64,000 nt of DNA from Denitrobaculum tricleocarpae (GTDB taxonomy: Bacteria > Pseudomonadota > Alphaproteobacteria > Kiloniellales > Kiloniellaceae). The first letter of the stretch is position 1; every line of letters begins with the position of its first letter. Both the position numbers and the translations under genes were made by a program. The DNA is taken from assembly GCF_007004665.1 (NCBI RefSeq), contig NZ_ML660052.1:744001-808000 (forward strand), in the 5' to 3' direction. The notes beneath the pieces were generated by a model. That model did no database searches and was not told the DNA's origin. It worked only from the letters and a program-made list of their open reading frames with translations. Shown here piece after piece: positions 53,891 through 63,365 of the stretch.

Positions 53891-54841
53891 ATGTACTTTC
53901 TGGGAGTGGACGGCGGCGGCACCAAGTGCCGGGCGCGCTTGGTCGCAGAGGACGGGCGGGTTCTCGGCGAGGGCCTGTCCCAAACAGCGAACGTTACGGC
54001 CGGGGTTGAGAAGTCTTTCAACGCGATTATGGCGTCAGTCGAGGCGGCGGTCGCAAAGGCCGGACTGGACTCACGCATCTATCCCGACTGCGTGGCCGGT
54101 TGCGGTATCGCGGGCGCAAATATACAGGATCTGAAGGCCGCGCTGACGGCAATGCCTTTTCCCTTTCGCAAGGTGAGTCTGGAGTCGGACGCCTACGCCG
54201 CCTGGCTCGGCGCACACCATCCGGATGACGGCGCGATCCTGATCGCCGGAACAGGCTCGGCAGGATTTGCCAGGATCGGCGAGCGGATCAAGACGCTGGG
54301 CGGTTGGGGCTTTGCGGTCTCCGACAGCGGCAGCGGCGCGCACATGGGGCAGAGGCTCATTCGCACGGCCCTGCTGTGTCATGAGAGGATCCGCCCCGCG
54401 TCCGAGCTGACCGAAAAGGTCATGGCGCGTTTCGGATCCGATCCCCAGGCGCTGGTGGCCTGGTCCGAGACGGCGCTGCCGCGAGACTACGCCGCTTTCG
54501 CGCCGATGGTGGTCGCTGCTGCCCAGAGAGACGACCCCGTCGGCCAGGAGATTCTCGCGGAGTCGCTGAAGGAGATCGAGGAGCTGTTGCTGGCCTTGTC
54601 GAACCTCGGCGCGCAGCGGATCTGTCTGCTTGGCGGCCTGTCGGAAATCTACGTTCCCTTGTTGTCTGCGGACATAAGAAGCCTGCTGGTCGAGCCCCGG
54701 ACCGATGCCATGGGGGGCGCGATTATTATGGCGCGCGGGGCGCTGGAGGACGCGGGCAGATCAGATGCTGGCAAATTAGACGCGGGCAAATTAGACGCGG
54801 GCAAATCAGACGCGGGCGACTCTGGCGCGGGTGGCGCTTAG
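53891..54841 (+). CDS. BadF/BadG-type N-acetylhexosamine kinase
   Basis: The 316-aa actin-fold kinase has the phosphate-1 loop [15 protein letters not shown] at the N-terminus, AGTGSAGFA (phosphate 2), DSGSGAHMG and [11 protein letters not shown] (adenosine region). Relatives include human GlcNAc kinase and bacterial MurK; so it probably phosphorylates imported GlcNAc and/or MurNAc. ATG 53891 starts it, since it begins at the first beta-strand; the frame runs 20 codons further upstream. The C-terminal ~30 residues repeat LDAGK-type units (15-bp repeats), beyond the family's end. Its stop is one base from the GntR start. Confidence 0.85.
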   Translation: MYFLGVDGGGTKCRARLVAEDGRVLGEGLSQTANVTAGVEKSFNAIMASVEAAVAKAGLDSRIYPDCVAGCGIAGANIQDLKAALTAMPFPFRKVSLESDAYAAWLGAHHPDDGAILIAGTGSAGFARIGERIKTLGGWGFAVSDSGSGAHMGQRLIRTALLCHERIRPASELTEKVMARFGSDPQALVAWSETALPRDYAAFAPMVVAAAQRDDPVGQEILAESLKEIEELLLALSNLGAQRICLLGGLSEIYVPLLSADIRSLLVEPRTDAMGGAIIMARGALEDAGRSDAGKLDAGKLDAGKSDAGDSGAGGA

Positions 54842-54842
54842 C

Positions 54843-55613
54843 ATGACGGCGTTGAACGAGATATTCGACCAGGGGCGCTTGAGCGGCGACGACCCGACCC
54901 CGCTGTATCTGCGCCTGCAGGCGATGATACAGGATGCGGTGACGGGCGGCGCGCTGAAACCGCGGCAGGCCCTGCCGGCAGAACGGGAAATCGCCACCGC
55001 GCTTGGTGTCTCCCGGGTCACGGTCCGCAAGGCGATCAGCGGGCTTGTCGACGATGGAATACTGACCCAGCGCCGGGGGTCGGGCACCTTTGTTTCGAAA
55101 CCCCCTCACCATGTGGAACAGCGGCTTTCGCGCCTGACCTCTTTCAGCGAGGACATGGCGGCACGGGGCTTGACCCCGGGATTTGTCTGGCTCGAGCGAA
55201 GCCAGGGCCATCCCTCGACCGAGGAGGCGATGGTGTTCGGTCTCTCGACCGGCGAAAAAGTCACCCGCCTGCATCGATTGCGCCTTGCCGACGGCGTCCC
55301 CATGGCGATCGAGCTGGCGGTGGTGCCGGCCCGCTATCTGCCGGACCCGGCTTCGGTCGATCAGTCTCTTTACAAAGTTCTCGATACCTCCGGTTTGCGT
55401 CCGACCCGTGCCCTGCAGCGTTTCAGTGCGGTCAATCTGGAGGCCGTGGACGCGGACCGCCTGAGCGTGGAAACAGGCACCGCAGCTCTTCGGACGGAGC
55501 GTATCTCCTATCTGGCAGATGGCAGTGTGGTTGAGTTCACTCGTTCCTTCTATCGCAGCGATGCCTACGATTTTGTTGCGGAACTGGCGATGACGGCTGG
55601 CGGTGAACCCTGA
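54843..55613 (+). CDS. GntR-family (HutC/NagR-type) regulator
   Basis: The 256-aa protein has a winged helix (about 20-85, with [21 protein letters not shown]) and a UTRA ligand-binding domain (about 100-250). Its place between the kinase and the SIS protein suggests it senses GlcN-6-P or GlcNAc-6-P and represses the cluster via the TTGGTATT sites. ATG 54843 lies one base after the kinase stop. Its stop overlaps the next ATG (TGATG). Confidence 0.9.
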   Translation: MTALNEIFDQGRLSGDDPTPLYLRLQAMIQDAVTGGALKPRQALPAEREIATALGVSRVTVRKAISGLVDDGILTQRRGSGTFVSKPPHHVEQRLSRLTSFSEDMAARGLTPGFVWLERSQGHPSTEEAMVFGLSTGEKVTRLHRLRLADGVPMAIELAVVPARYLPDPASVDQSLYKVLDTSGLRPTRALQRFSAVNLEAVDADRLSVETGTAALRTERISYLADGSVVEFTRSFYRSDAYDFVAELAMTAGGEP

Positions 55614-56641
55614 TGGCCTTTGAGAGCGCGATGGCGCGCGAAATCGCCGAAGCGCCCGATGCGGTGGCACGGCTTCTCGACAGGGAGCGGGGGCATTTTC
55701 TGCAGCTCGGCGAGCGCCTGAGTGCCCTCGATCCGCCCGTTGTGGTGACCTGCGCGCGTGGATCATCGGATCATGCTGCCGGCTTCTTCAAGTACGGGCT
55801 CGAGATTCAACTGGGCGTGCCGGTTGCCTCCGTGGGGCCCTCCGTTGCCTCGATCTACGACGCGCCGCTGCGTTTGAAAGGCGGGGTTTTGCTGTCCATC
55901 TCCCAATCCGGACAGAGCCCGGATATCGTCGCGCTGCAGGCGTCGGCGAAACGTGCGGGGGCTCTCACGATCGCTGTGGTGAACCAGGATGACTCTCCGC
56001 TTGCCAATGAGGCGGATATCGTCGTGCCGCTCCATGCCGGGCCGGAGAAGAGTGTTGCGGCGACCAAAAGCTTTATCACATCGACGGTTGCGGTTGCCGC
56101 CATGATCGCGTCCTGGTCCGAGGATCAGTCTCTTCAGGCGGCGCTCAAAACTCTACCCCAAAGTCTCTCGGAAGCTTGCGCGCTGGATTGGAGTCCGGCC
56201 CTCACGCCTCTGGTGTCCGCCGACTCACTCTTCGTGCTGGGGCGGGGACCGAGTTATCCGATCGCGCTGGAGACCGCGCTGAAGTTCAAGGAAACCATGT
56301 CCCTGCACGCGGAGGCCTTCAGCGCCGCCGAGGTCATGCATGGCCCGCTTTCTCTGGTGCGCGCGGGCTTTCGCATCTTTGCCTTCAATCCGCCCGATGC
56401 GTCGCACGGCGAAGTCTCCGCCGTGCTGGAGCGTCTGCGCGCCGCCGGCGGCAAGGTCTTTATGGTCGGACAGGCCGGGGGAGGTGAAGGCTGTTTACCC
56501 CTGGTCACCACCGGACATATGCTGACCGATCCGCTGTCCGCCTGCCTGTCCTCCTACAGGCTGATCGAAGAGCTCGCCCGCCGGCGCGGCTTCGATCCGG
56601 ACAATCCCTCCAACCTGAAGAAAGTGACGGAGACCCTTTGA
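55613..56641 (+). CDS. SIS-domain protein, NagB-II-like glucosamine-6-phosphate deaminase
   Basis: The 342-aa protein has two SIS domains like GlmS without the glutaminase part: CARGSSDHAAGFFKYGLE and SISQSGQSPDIVALQ, AGPEKSVAATKSFITS, then LGRGPSYPIALETALKFKET and AEVMHGPLSLV. Such proteins (NagB-II/AgaS) deaminate GlcN-6-P to fructose-6-P. Together with nagA it would complete GlcNAc catabolism, as no NagB-I gene is seen. It overlaps genes at both ends (TGATG at each side). Confidence 0.85.
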   Translation: MAFESAMAREIAEAPDAVARLLDRERGHFLQLGERLSALDPPVVVTCARGSSDHAAGFFKYGLEIQLGVPVASVGPSVASIYDAPLRLKGGVLLSISQSGQSPDIVALQASAKRAGALTIAVVNQDDSPLANEADIVVPLHAGPEKSVAATKSFITSTVAVAAMIASWSEDQSLQAALKTLPQSLSEACALDWSPALTPLVSADSLFVLGRGPSYPIALETALKFKETMSLHAEAFSAAEVMHGPLSLVRAGFRIFAFNPPDASHGEVSAVLERLRAAGGKVFMVGQAGGGEGCLPLVTTGHMLTDPLSACLSSYRLIEELARRRGFDPDNPSNLKKVTETL

Positions 56642-57810
56642 TGGCTGAGGCCGCTGCGGTGAAGACGAGGATTCTGCGGGGTGCCCGGCTCTTCGACGGT
56701 GAAGGCTTTCTGGACAATCATGCGTTGGTGTTGGAGAACGAGCAGATCTCGGCTGTCGTTCCGGCTCATTCGATTGACCCCACTCGGGCTACCGAGGATC
56801 TTGGCGGCGGCGTTCTGGCGCCCGGTTTCATCGACGCGCAGGTCAATGGCGGCGGCGGGGTGCTGCTCAACGAACAGCCGGATCTCGAGGGGGCCGCAAC
56901 AATCGCCCGGACTCACCGGTCCTATGGCACGACGGGCCTCCTGCCCACTCTCATCACCGATGCTCCCGACATCACGGCGCGTGCGATTGCCGCCGTGCGC
57001 GAGGCCATCGCGGCCAAGGCGGCGCCCGGGGTGATCGGCCTGCACCTGGAAGGGCCTTTTCTGGCGCCCGGCCGGAAAGGCGCGCACAGCGAGGGCTTGA
57101 TCCGGAAGATGGCCGACGATGATGTCGAGCAGCTTCTCTCGACCGGCCTGGAGACCCTGCTGATCACCGTCGCTCCGGATCAGGTCGAACCGAAGTTGAT
57201 CCGCCGCCTTGTCGATGGCGGCGTGACGGTCAGTCTGGGGCATTCCGACGCGGACTACGAAACGCTCTGCGCCGCGGTCGATGCGGGCGCGCGCGGCGTG
57301 ACCCATCTCTTCAACGCCATGAGCCCCCTCAGTCACCGGGCGCCCGGGATGGTGGGCGGTGCGCTGGATCGCGGCGAACTCTGGTGCGGCATTATCGCGG
57401 ACGGACATCATGTCCATCCCGCGGTGCTCCGGGCGGCGTTACGCGCCAAAGCGGGGCCGGGCCGGCTGTTCCTGGTCACGGATGCCATGCCGACGGTCGG
57501 CTGCGCCCAGGACCAGTTCGTGCTGAACGGACGTCGCGTTTTGCGCAAAGACGGCCAGGTGACCTTGGAGGACGGAACGCTGGCCGGCTCGGACCTGGAT
57601 ATGGCGCAGGCCGTGCGTTTCGCCATGGATGAACTTGCGCTGCCGCCCTCCGAAGCTCTCCGGATGGCTTCGCTTTATCCTGCGCAGTTCCTGGGATTGG
57701 GGGACCGCTTTGGCGCGCTTCGGTCCGGCTATCGCGCGGATCTGGTGCTGCTCGATGACGACTGGCGGGTCAGGCGCACCTGGATCGCCGGCGACGACAC
57801 AGCCGCTTAA
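56641..57810 (+). CDS. nagA: N-acetylglucosamine-6-phosphate deacetylase
   Basis: NagA removes acetate from GlcNAc-6-P. The 389-aa amidohydrolase has a metal-binding HLEGPFLAPGRKGAHSEG near residue 137, SLGHSDADYE, THLFNAMSPLSHRAPG and DGHHVHP, with the catalytic Asp in VTDAMPTVG. ATG 56641 overlaps the upstream stop, so it is translationally coupled with the SIS gene. Confidence 0.93.
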   Translation: MAEAAAVKTRILRGARLFDGEGFLDNHALVLENEQISAVVPAHSIDPTRATEDLGGGVLAPGFIDAQVNGGGGVLLNEQPDLEGAATIARTHRSYGTTGLLPTLITDAPDITARAIAAVREAIAAKAAPGVIGLHLEGPFLAPGRKGAHSEGLIRKMADDDVEQLLSTGLETLLITVAPDQVEPKLIRRLVDGGVTVSLGHSDADYETLCAAVDAGARGVTHLFNAMSPLSHRAPGMVGGALDRGELWCGIIADGHHVHPAVLRAALRAKAGPGRLFLVTDAMPTVGCAQDQFVLNGRRVLRKDGQVTLEDGTLAGSDLDMAQAVRFAMDELALPPSEALRMASLYPAQFLGLGDRFGALRSGYRADLVLLDDDWRVRRTWIAGDDTAA

Positions 57811-57942
57811 ACTGCTCTCTTAGTAAGTGTCGCTTGGTTCTTGAAATTCTCCTCTTGAAAGGTTAGTTAAATGAGACTGACTCGCATTATCACGCGATGT
57901 CAGGCGTCCGGCGAACTCCACTTACGGCGAAGGAAGTACCTC

Positions 57943-58251
57943 ATGTTCATTGCGATGAACCGTTTCAAAGTTGCACCGGGTCACGAAGATGCCTTTGAGG
58001 AAGTCTGGCGCAGCCGGGACAGCCGTCTCGCGGACGTTCCGGGTTTCGTTGAATTCCGTCTGCTCAAGGGCGCTCCGCAGGAAGACCACACGCTCTTCGC
58101 GTCTCACACGATCTGGGCGTCTGAGCAGGATTTCGAAAACTGGACCAAGTCCGATCATTTTCGTCAGGCCCATCGCGACGCCGGCGACAACAAGCCGCTT
58201 TATCTCGGACACCCGCAGTTTGAGGGCTTCAGCGTGGTGCTCGACGCTTAG
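57943..58251 (+). CDS. Antibiotic biosynthesis monooxygenase (ABM) family protein
   Basis: The 102-aa protein is an ABM ferredoxin-like fold: MNRFKVAPGHEDAFEEVWR, VPGFVEFRLLKG and ASEQDFENWTKSDHFRQAH. HmoB/IsdG-type heme-degrading relatives have this W-x-S-x-x-F-x-x-A-H pattern, so a heme or quinone role is possible. ATG 57943 has AAGGAAG about 8 bases upstream; the frame is open from 57871. Confidence 0.83.
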   Translation: MFIAMNRFKVAPGHEDAFEEVWRSRDSRLADVPGFVEFRLLKGAPQEDHTLFASHTIWASEQDFENWTKSDHFRQAHRDAGDNKPLYLGHPQFEGFSVVLDA

Positions 58252-58384
58252 AGCGGGTCATATTTTGACGAAAGCGCTGTGCGGTTGCGACAAAAGATGT
58301 GAAATCGCCCTACTTTTAATGTCTATATCAGATCCGCAGGGTGAATGGATCGCCATAAGCGATTCCATGTAACCCGGTTCTGAT
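58251..58384. repeat. Palindromic intergenic repeat, related to 26970-27105
   Basis: GAGCGGGTCATATTTTGACG (58251-58270) matches the start of the second module at 27046, and an ATCAGA...TCTGAT inverted repeat with inner GGATCGC/GCGATTCC (58327-58384) matches the first. The order of the modules is reversed. The remaining bases to 58541 hold no gene. Confidence 0.45.
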
Positions 58385-58541
58385 CTAGCGTTCCGGACTC
58401 ACTCCCGATCTGAGGCAGGCTCTTTCGTTCGGGCGGTCTCAGTCGGGACGGTATGCATCTGGGCGGATCATGCTGTAGACTTGCGCCAAAGGATTGGAAG
58501 TCCTCAACCTAGTGCGGCACTGGAGGTCGCGGCGCATTTCT

Positions 58542-61500
58542 ATGCTTGGTAAAATTTTCCGCAGCCGCGTTTGGCTGGCGCTCCTGTTGACTCTCGCGCT
58601 GGGCCTGAGCGTTACAATCTTTCTGCGCAAGGATATTGCGGCCTGGGCTCTGACCAGCGGGCTGGAGGTGCGGGGCCTCGAGGTCAGTTCGCTGGCAGTC
58701 ACCCGGTTGGGGTGGCAGCGCAGTTCTGTCAGGGCGCTGGCGGCTCAGGGGCCCGGGGTGTCGGTCGCGGTCGAGGCCATCGATCTTGACTACCGCCTTT
58801 TCGACCTCTTATCCGGCGCTTTGCCGGCGGTGTCGCTCTCCGGCGCGGACCTCTCTCTCGATCTCGACTCACCCTTGCTGAAAGGCCGCGGTGCGGATGC
58901 GGGGAGCGCGCCCGCAGAGTCTGAGTCTCCTTCAGAGTCTAAAGTCCCGGCGCAAGAGGCTGCCCCTCTGCAGGCTTTGCCGGAACTGCCTGACGTCACG
59001 ATCGCCGATTCGCGCATCCGTCTGATCACGCCGATCGGACCGCTTGAAGTCGCGTTAGAGGGAGCGCTCTCGCAGATGGCGGACGGGGGTGTGCAAGGCA
59101 GCCTCAGTCTTGACGCCCAGGGCGGGCAGGGCCAGAGCAAGGCCACGGCTGAATTCGCCGTCACACCGGATCTCAGCTTACAGGCGGACCTGAAGGTCGA
59201 GGAGGGAAGCTTCGATATCGGGGAGTTGATGCTGCGGGGGATGACCGGCCGTTTCGACGTTGCCCTCGATGGTCCCAGCAGAAAGCTCGGGAAGCTCGAC
59301 GCCCGACTGACTCTTGCGCAGGTGAGCGGCGGACTGTCTCCCTCAGTCGCGCTCGCACCGCTTCGGCTTTCCCTGGAGGGCGGACTCGAGCGGGAAGATG
59401 TGGTTTTTACCTTCGCAGCCACCTCTGCGGGATCTTCTGACACTGCGCTCCAGACGGCGATCCAAGGCCGCATCACACCGGGTCCCGAGGCCGTAACCCT
59501 AACTGTTTCCAGCAGTCTCAAAAGTCCCGCAAGCCTGCCGCTCTTTTCAAAGTTTCATCTGCCGTTGCCAAAAGCCGGCCAGATCGCGGGAAAGGCCGGG
59601 GTGAAGGCCGTTCTGCCACCCCTCGCTGAACTGCAGGCGTTGAAGCTGTGGTCGCAGCCGCTCCAGCGCTGGCTGCAGGCGCTTATTTCCATGGAGACCG
59701 ATTTCGCCCTGCGGAGCGATGACCTTTGGCACCCGGATTATCTGGAGGGATTGACACTGGATATTGCCGGGCGGGCGGCCTTGGACGATCGAGGTTTTGC
59801 CCTCAACCTGACGACGCCCGTTTCAGCCGAGCTCTCTGCGCTCTCCGAAGAGCTTCTGAAGCAAGTCTCTTTGCCCGAGGATCTCCAGAACTGGGCGACT
59901 GGACCGCTCAAGTTGACCCTGGGCGCTGTCGAGGGTGAGCCCGTGCTGCGTGCCGCCCGTGCCGATGTTTTGACCGGACCCTATTCCACCGCCGCCGTGG
60001 TTGATCTCTCCGCGCCTGGTTTCTCCGTCTCGGCGACCTCAAACGGAGAACTGCTGCCCGGGAAGGCTGATTGGGCTTTGAGCGGGCCGATCGCCCTGGA
60101 GGCGCGAAAAATCCCACTGCGCGGTATAAGCGGCGCAAAGGGCCGCTTCGATCTGGATCTTGTGGGCGCCTTCGAGTCGACCAACGCGGGCTCGAGCGTA
60201 AGCGGGGATCTCAAGGCGGGGGCAGATGCGCTGGTCAAGGACGATACCAGAATCGCCGGCCTGCGCGTTTCAGCTCCAATACGTGGCGGACTCTCGGCAG
60301 AAGCAGTCAGGCTCGTGACGACCGGTCCGGCGGTGGCCAGCGCAAAAGGGCTCTCCACGGCGGTGGTGTCAAGCACCATGCCCTTGAAGCTGGACATTTC
60401 CGCGGCGGATATGACAGTCGATCTGATGACGGGATTGCCACGCCCCATAGTGGCTGCGCAGCTCGCGCCCGGTGCTTTCGTGTTGGGAGCTGCGGAAGAA
60501 GCCGTTCCCCTAGAGACAGAGGTGCTGGACCTGGAGGTCTCGCCGGCGACCGGTGCCAGCGGCAGGCTTCTGCTCAAGCTCGATACTGCCGGCATGTCTC
60601 TACCCGATTATGACCTGCGCGCTGCTGACATCGCGCTTCGGGCGGAGGTCTCGCCCGAAACCGGCGAAGCCGAGGGGCGCTTTACCGGTCTGCGGCTTGA
60701 GGATACGGCGGCGGCGCGGCGCTTCGATGACGTGTTTCTGGACGGCGACTTTCGGCAAGATCAGGCGGGGCGTCTTGATTTCAACATGAGCGGCAGGAGT
60801 TTTCAGGACGCGATCACCTTTGAGGCGAAGGGCAAATCGGTTCCCGGGCAGGGTCTGGCGGAGGTCACCTTGCCACCCCACGATTTTGCCCGGACCCCGC
60901 TCAGCCTGGAGGGCCTCTCCTGGATCTCAGACGCGCTGGTCGAGGAAGGGACCATGTCGGGAAGCCTAAGTGTCGAGATGTCACCGCAAGGCCCGGTGGG
61001 TTTCGCCAAACTCTCGAGCGAGGGCCTGAGCGGGACCGCACTCGGTTTTCCCTTCGCGGATCTCTCTCTGATCATGGATCTTGATGGGCTATGGCCGCCA
61101 CGGACGGCGCGCCCGATCGAAATCGCGCTGGAGCGGTTCAATCCTGGCCTGCCGATCAGCGATTTGCAGGTCAAAGCCGCTTTGCCCGCCGCAGAGGCTT
61201 TCCGCCTGGATCTTAACACCGCGGCCTTCAGTCTGCTCGGGGCCCGTATCTCGGTTGACGGTGCCCGTCTGGCGCTCCTGGAAGGAACCGCGGATCTGCC
61301 GATCCGTATCACCGGCCTGGATCTGGCGGAAGTCCTTAAGGCGGCGGATCTGGCCGATGTGGATATCTCCGGGCGGCTTGCGGGTGACCTGCCGGTCAGC
61401 TTAGATGACGGCGTCGTCACCCTCCGGCAGAGCAAGCTGACCGCGACTGAGCCCGGCGTACTGCGGGTACGCTCCGAGGAGGTTGCCTCTCTGCTGACAG

Positions 61501-61763
61501 GCTACGGAGATGAAGTGAATTCCATGCTGCGCGCACTGGAGGACTTTTACTATGACGACCTGTCCCTGACCCTGGAAAAGACCGCCGATGACGATCTCAT
61601 GCTCCTGCTCTCGATTCTCGGTAAGAACCCGGCGGTGCTGGATGGGCAGTCCTTTCGGGTCAATCTCAATCTGGAGAGCAATATCGGCCAGATTCTCGAC
61701 ACTCTGGGCGAAGGCCTGGAGATCTCCAAAGACCTGCTGTCGGGGCGCTATTCCCTACAGTAA
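58542..61763 (+). CDS. ydbH: YdbH-like intermembrane phospholipid-transport protein
   Basis: The 1073-aa AsmA-like protein has an N-terminal membrane anchor (LALLLTLALGLSVTIFL, about residues 10-27) and a long beta-rich periplasmic bridge, ending with DLPVSLDDGVVTLRQSKL and LNLESNIGQILDTL, typical of the YdbH C-terminus. In E. coli YdbH works with YnbE and YdbL in phospholipid transport between membranes. ATG 58542 is chosen as it starts right before the anchor and has GGAGG about 16 bases upstream; the frame is open from 58494. Confidence 0.88.
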   Translation: MLGKIFRSRVWLALLLTLALGLSVTIFLRKDIAAWALTSGLEVRGLEVSSLAVTRLGWQRSSVRALAAQGPGVSVAVEAIDLDYRLFDLLSGALPAVSLSGADLSLDLDSPLLKGRGADAGSAPAESESPSESKVPAQEAAPLQALPELPDVTIADSRIRLITPIGPLEVALEGALSQMADGGVQGSLSLDAQGGQGQSKATAEFAVTPDLSLQADLKVEEGSFDIGELMLRGMTGRFDVALDGPSRKLGKLDARLTLAQVSGGLSPSVALAPLRLSLEGGLEREDVVFTFAATSAGSSDTALQTAIQGRITPGPEAVTLTVSSSLKSPASLPLFSKFHLPLPKAGQIAGKAGVKAVLPPLAELQALKLWSQPLQRWLQALISMETDFALRSDDLWHPDYLEGLTLDIAGRAALDDRGFALNLTTPVSAELSALSEELLKQVSLPEDLQNWATGPLKLTLGAVEGEPVLRAARADVLTGPYSTAAVVDLSAPGFSVSATSNGELLPGKADWALSGPIALEARKIPLRGISGAKGRFDLDLVGAFESTNAGSSVSGDLKAGADALVKDDTRIAGLRVSAPIRGGLSAEAVRLVTTGPAVASAKGLSTAVVSSTMPLKLDISAADMTVDLMTGLPRPIVAAQLAPGAFVLGAAEEAVPLETEVLDLEVSPATGASGRLLLKLDTAGMSLPDYDLRAADIALRAEVSPETGEAEGRFTGLRLEDTAAARRFDDVFLDGDFRQDQAGRLDFNMSGRSFQDAITFEAKGKSVPGQGLAEVTLPPHDFARTPLSLEGLSWISDALVEEGTMSGSLSVEMSPQGPVGFAKLSSEGLSGTALGFPFADLSLIMDLDGLWPPRTARPIEIALERFNPGLPISDLQVKAALPAAEAFRLDLNTAAFSLLGARISVDGARLALLEGTADLPIRITGLDLAEVLKAADLADVDISGRLAGDLPVSLDDGVVTLRQSKLTATEPGVLRVRSEEVASLLTGYGDEVNSMLRALEDFYYDDLSLTLEKTADDDLMLLLSILGKNPAVLDGQSFRVNLNLESNIGQILDTLGEGLEISKDLLSGRYSLQ

Positions 61764-61899
61764 ACTCGCGGTGTTTTGTTGATAGGGCGTTCAGGTCCTG
61801 TTCATATAGGCCGGGTTATATGCGTTATAGGCTTGGAGCTTGTGGCCGCCTGAGCGTACACTCTCCGCAAAATCGTAACCGGTAAAAGGTGATACTTCC

Positions 61900-62169
61900 T
61901 TGTCCCACGCTTTGACTTCCGCTTTCGGCCCCGAAAGCGCGCCCGTGACCGGAAATCTTAGCAAACGGCGGGGTTTGCCCATTGCTTTCCGGTTCCTGGC
62001 CTTTACAGCGGCTTGTGGTTTGATCGCGGCCTGTCAGCCGACTGTCCGGGTCGAGGCACCGAAGGAGCCCATCACCATCAACCTGAATGTCAAACTCGAC
62101 GCAGAAGTGCGCCTGAAGCTGGAAGAGCAGGCCCGCGAGGAAGTCGAAGCCAATCCGGAGATTTTCTGA
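61900..62169 (+). CDS. ynbE: YnbE-like outer-membrane lipoprotein
   Basis: The 89-aa protein has a lipobox LIAAC near residue 40 after a hydrophobic stretch, then QPTVRVEAPKEPITINLNVK, the YnbE family core. Start is TTG 61900 with AAAGGTGA about 10 bases upstream; TTG 61975 just before the signal peptide is an alternative. Its stop overlaps ATG 62169 of the next gene. Confidence 0.85.
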   Translation: MSHALTSAFGPESAPVTGNLSKRRGLPIAFRFLAFTAACGLIAACQPTVRVEAPKEPITINLNVKLDAEVRLKLEEQAREEVEANPEIF

Positions 62170-62627
62170 TGCGCAGCAGCGATAAGACCACGGTCTCCAG
62201 ACCCGGCGGGAGAGGCGCGCCCTGCGACAGCCTGCCGGACAGCCCCTCATCGAGAACAACTGGTCAACAGCATATGACAGATAAGACTCTGACCGGCCGC
62301 CGTGCCTTCCTTTCCCTTCTTACGGCTCTTGCCCTGCTCACCGCGGGCGGCATGGGGCACTCCGCCTATGCGGCTTCGCTTGATGATCTTCGCAAGCAGG
62401 GCGCGGTTGGCGAGCGCTTTGACGGCCTGGCGGTCGCCCGTCAGGGAAGCGCCAAGGATGTGGTCAAGGACGTCAACGCGAAGCGGAGCAAAATCTATCA
62501 GCGCGAGGCGAAAAAGACCGGCGCGGACGTGACCGCAGTCGGAACGATCTTTGCCAAACAGATCATGAAGAAGGCGCCCAAGGGTACCTGGTTCCTGAAT
62601 GCGGATGGCGATTGGGTGCAAAAATAG
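62169..62627 (+). CDS. ydbL: YdbL-like (DUF1318) periplasmic protein
   Basis: The protein has a signal peptide (FLSLLTALALLTAGGMGHSA) and a DUF1318 domain: DDLRKQGAVGERFDGL, VKDVNAKRSKIYQREAKKTG and KAPKGTWFLNADGDWVQK. ATG 62169 overlaps the YnbE stop; ATG 62274 is the alternative that removes a 35-residue N-terminal extension before the signal peptide. YdbL controls the YdbH-YnbE bridge in E. coli. Confidence 0.82.
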   Translation: MRSSDKTTVSRPGGRGAPCDSLPDSPSSRTTGQQHMTDKTLTGRRAFLSLLTALALLTAGGMGHSAYAASLDDLRKQGAVGERFDGLAVARQGSAKDVVKDVNAKRSKIYQREAKKTGADVTAVGTIFAKQIMKKAPKGTWFLNADGDWVQK

Positions 62628-62817
62628 CAGCAGTTGTTATCTATTTCCGATGCCGTAACCTGAAGCATGAGTCCGGTCGTAAAGCACGATAGCGTGTTGG
62701 ATGCGTCAGGTCTGCTGTGCGTTCAATCTATCTATGGATACATGCAAGACTCTTGCAATTTGGCTGCTGGAATGCCTATCTAATAGTAGATAAGCGACTG
62801 TACAAAATGGTGACGAC

Positions 62818-63357
62818 GTGAGTGATACCATTGAAAAACTGATGGATGCGGCCGAGAGCGGCATCCGGCTGCGCGGCTATCACGCGGTCAGCTTCCGCGA
62901 CCTCGCGGAAGAACTGGGCATTAAGAGTTCCAGCGTCCACTATTATTTCCGCCAAAAGGAAGACCTGGGCATTGCACTGGTCGAGCGCTATGCCGAGCGC
63001 TTTTTTGCGACGCTCGACGCCAAAACCAAAAAGGCAAAAACTCCTGAGGACCGGATACGCGTGTTTGCGCGAGTTTATCGCGATGCCCTCACAGGGTCCG
63101 ACAGGATCTGCCTCTGCGGGATGCTGGGGGCGGAAAGCTGCGGCCTGCCGCCTGAGCTGTCGGAGGCTGCCGCCGGTTTTCTTCAGGCGAACATCGATTG
63201 GGTGGCCGAGTCTCTGTCCGGTACCATGAAGCCCAAGGCCCGCAAGAAGCGCGCGGCCCATGTCGTAGCGACCCTGCAGGGAGCCATGATTCTGGCCAGC
63301 AGCCTCAAGGACTACGGGCTCTACGACCATGCGGTGCAGGATCTGCTGGCGGCGTGA
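62818..63357 (+). CDS. TetR-family transcriptional regulator
   Basis: The 179-aa protein has a TetR helix-turn-helix (residues 5-52: RGYHAVSFRDLAEELGIKSS with VHYYFRQKEDLGIALVERYA) and a C-terminal ligand-binding domain with one Cys-rich piece (RICLCGMLGAESCGL). The GTG start has no strong ribosome site. It converges on the AlkD-like gene. A regulated target is not apparent in this window. Confidence 0.88.
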   Translation: MSDTIEKLMDAAESGIRLRGYHAVSFRDLAEELGIKSSSVHYYFRQKEDLGIALVERYAERFFATLDAKTKKAKTPEDRIRVFARVYRDALTGSDRICLCGMLGAESCGLPPELSEAAAGFLQANIDWVAESLSGTMKPKARKKRAAHVVATLQGAMILASSLKDYGLYDHAVQDLLAA

Positions 63358-63365
63358 ATCTTAAG

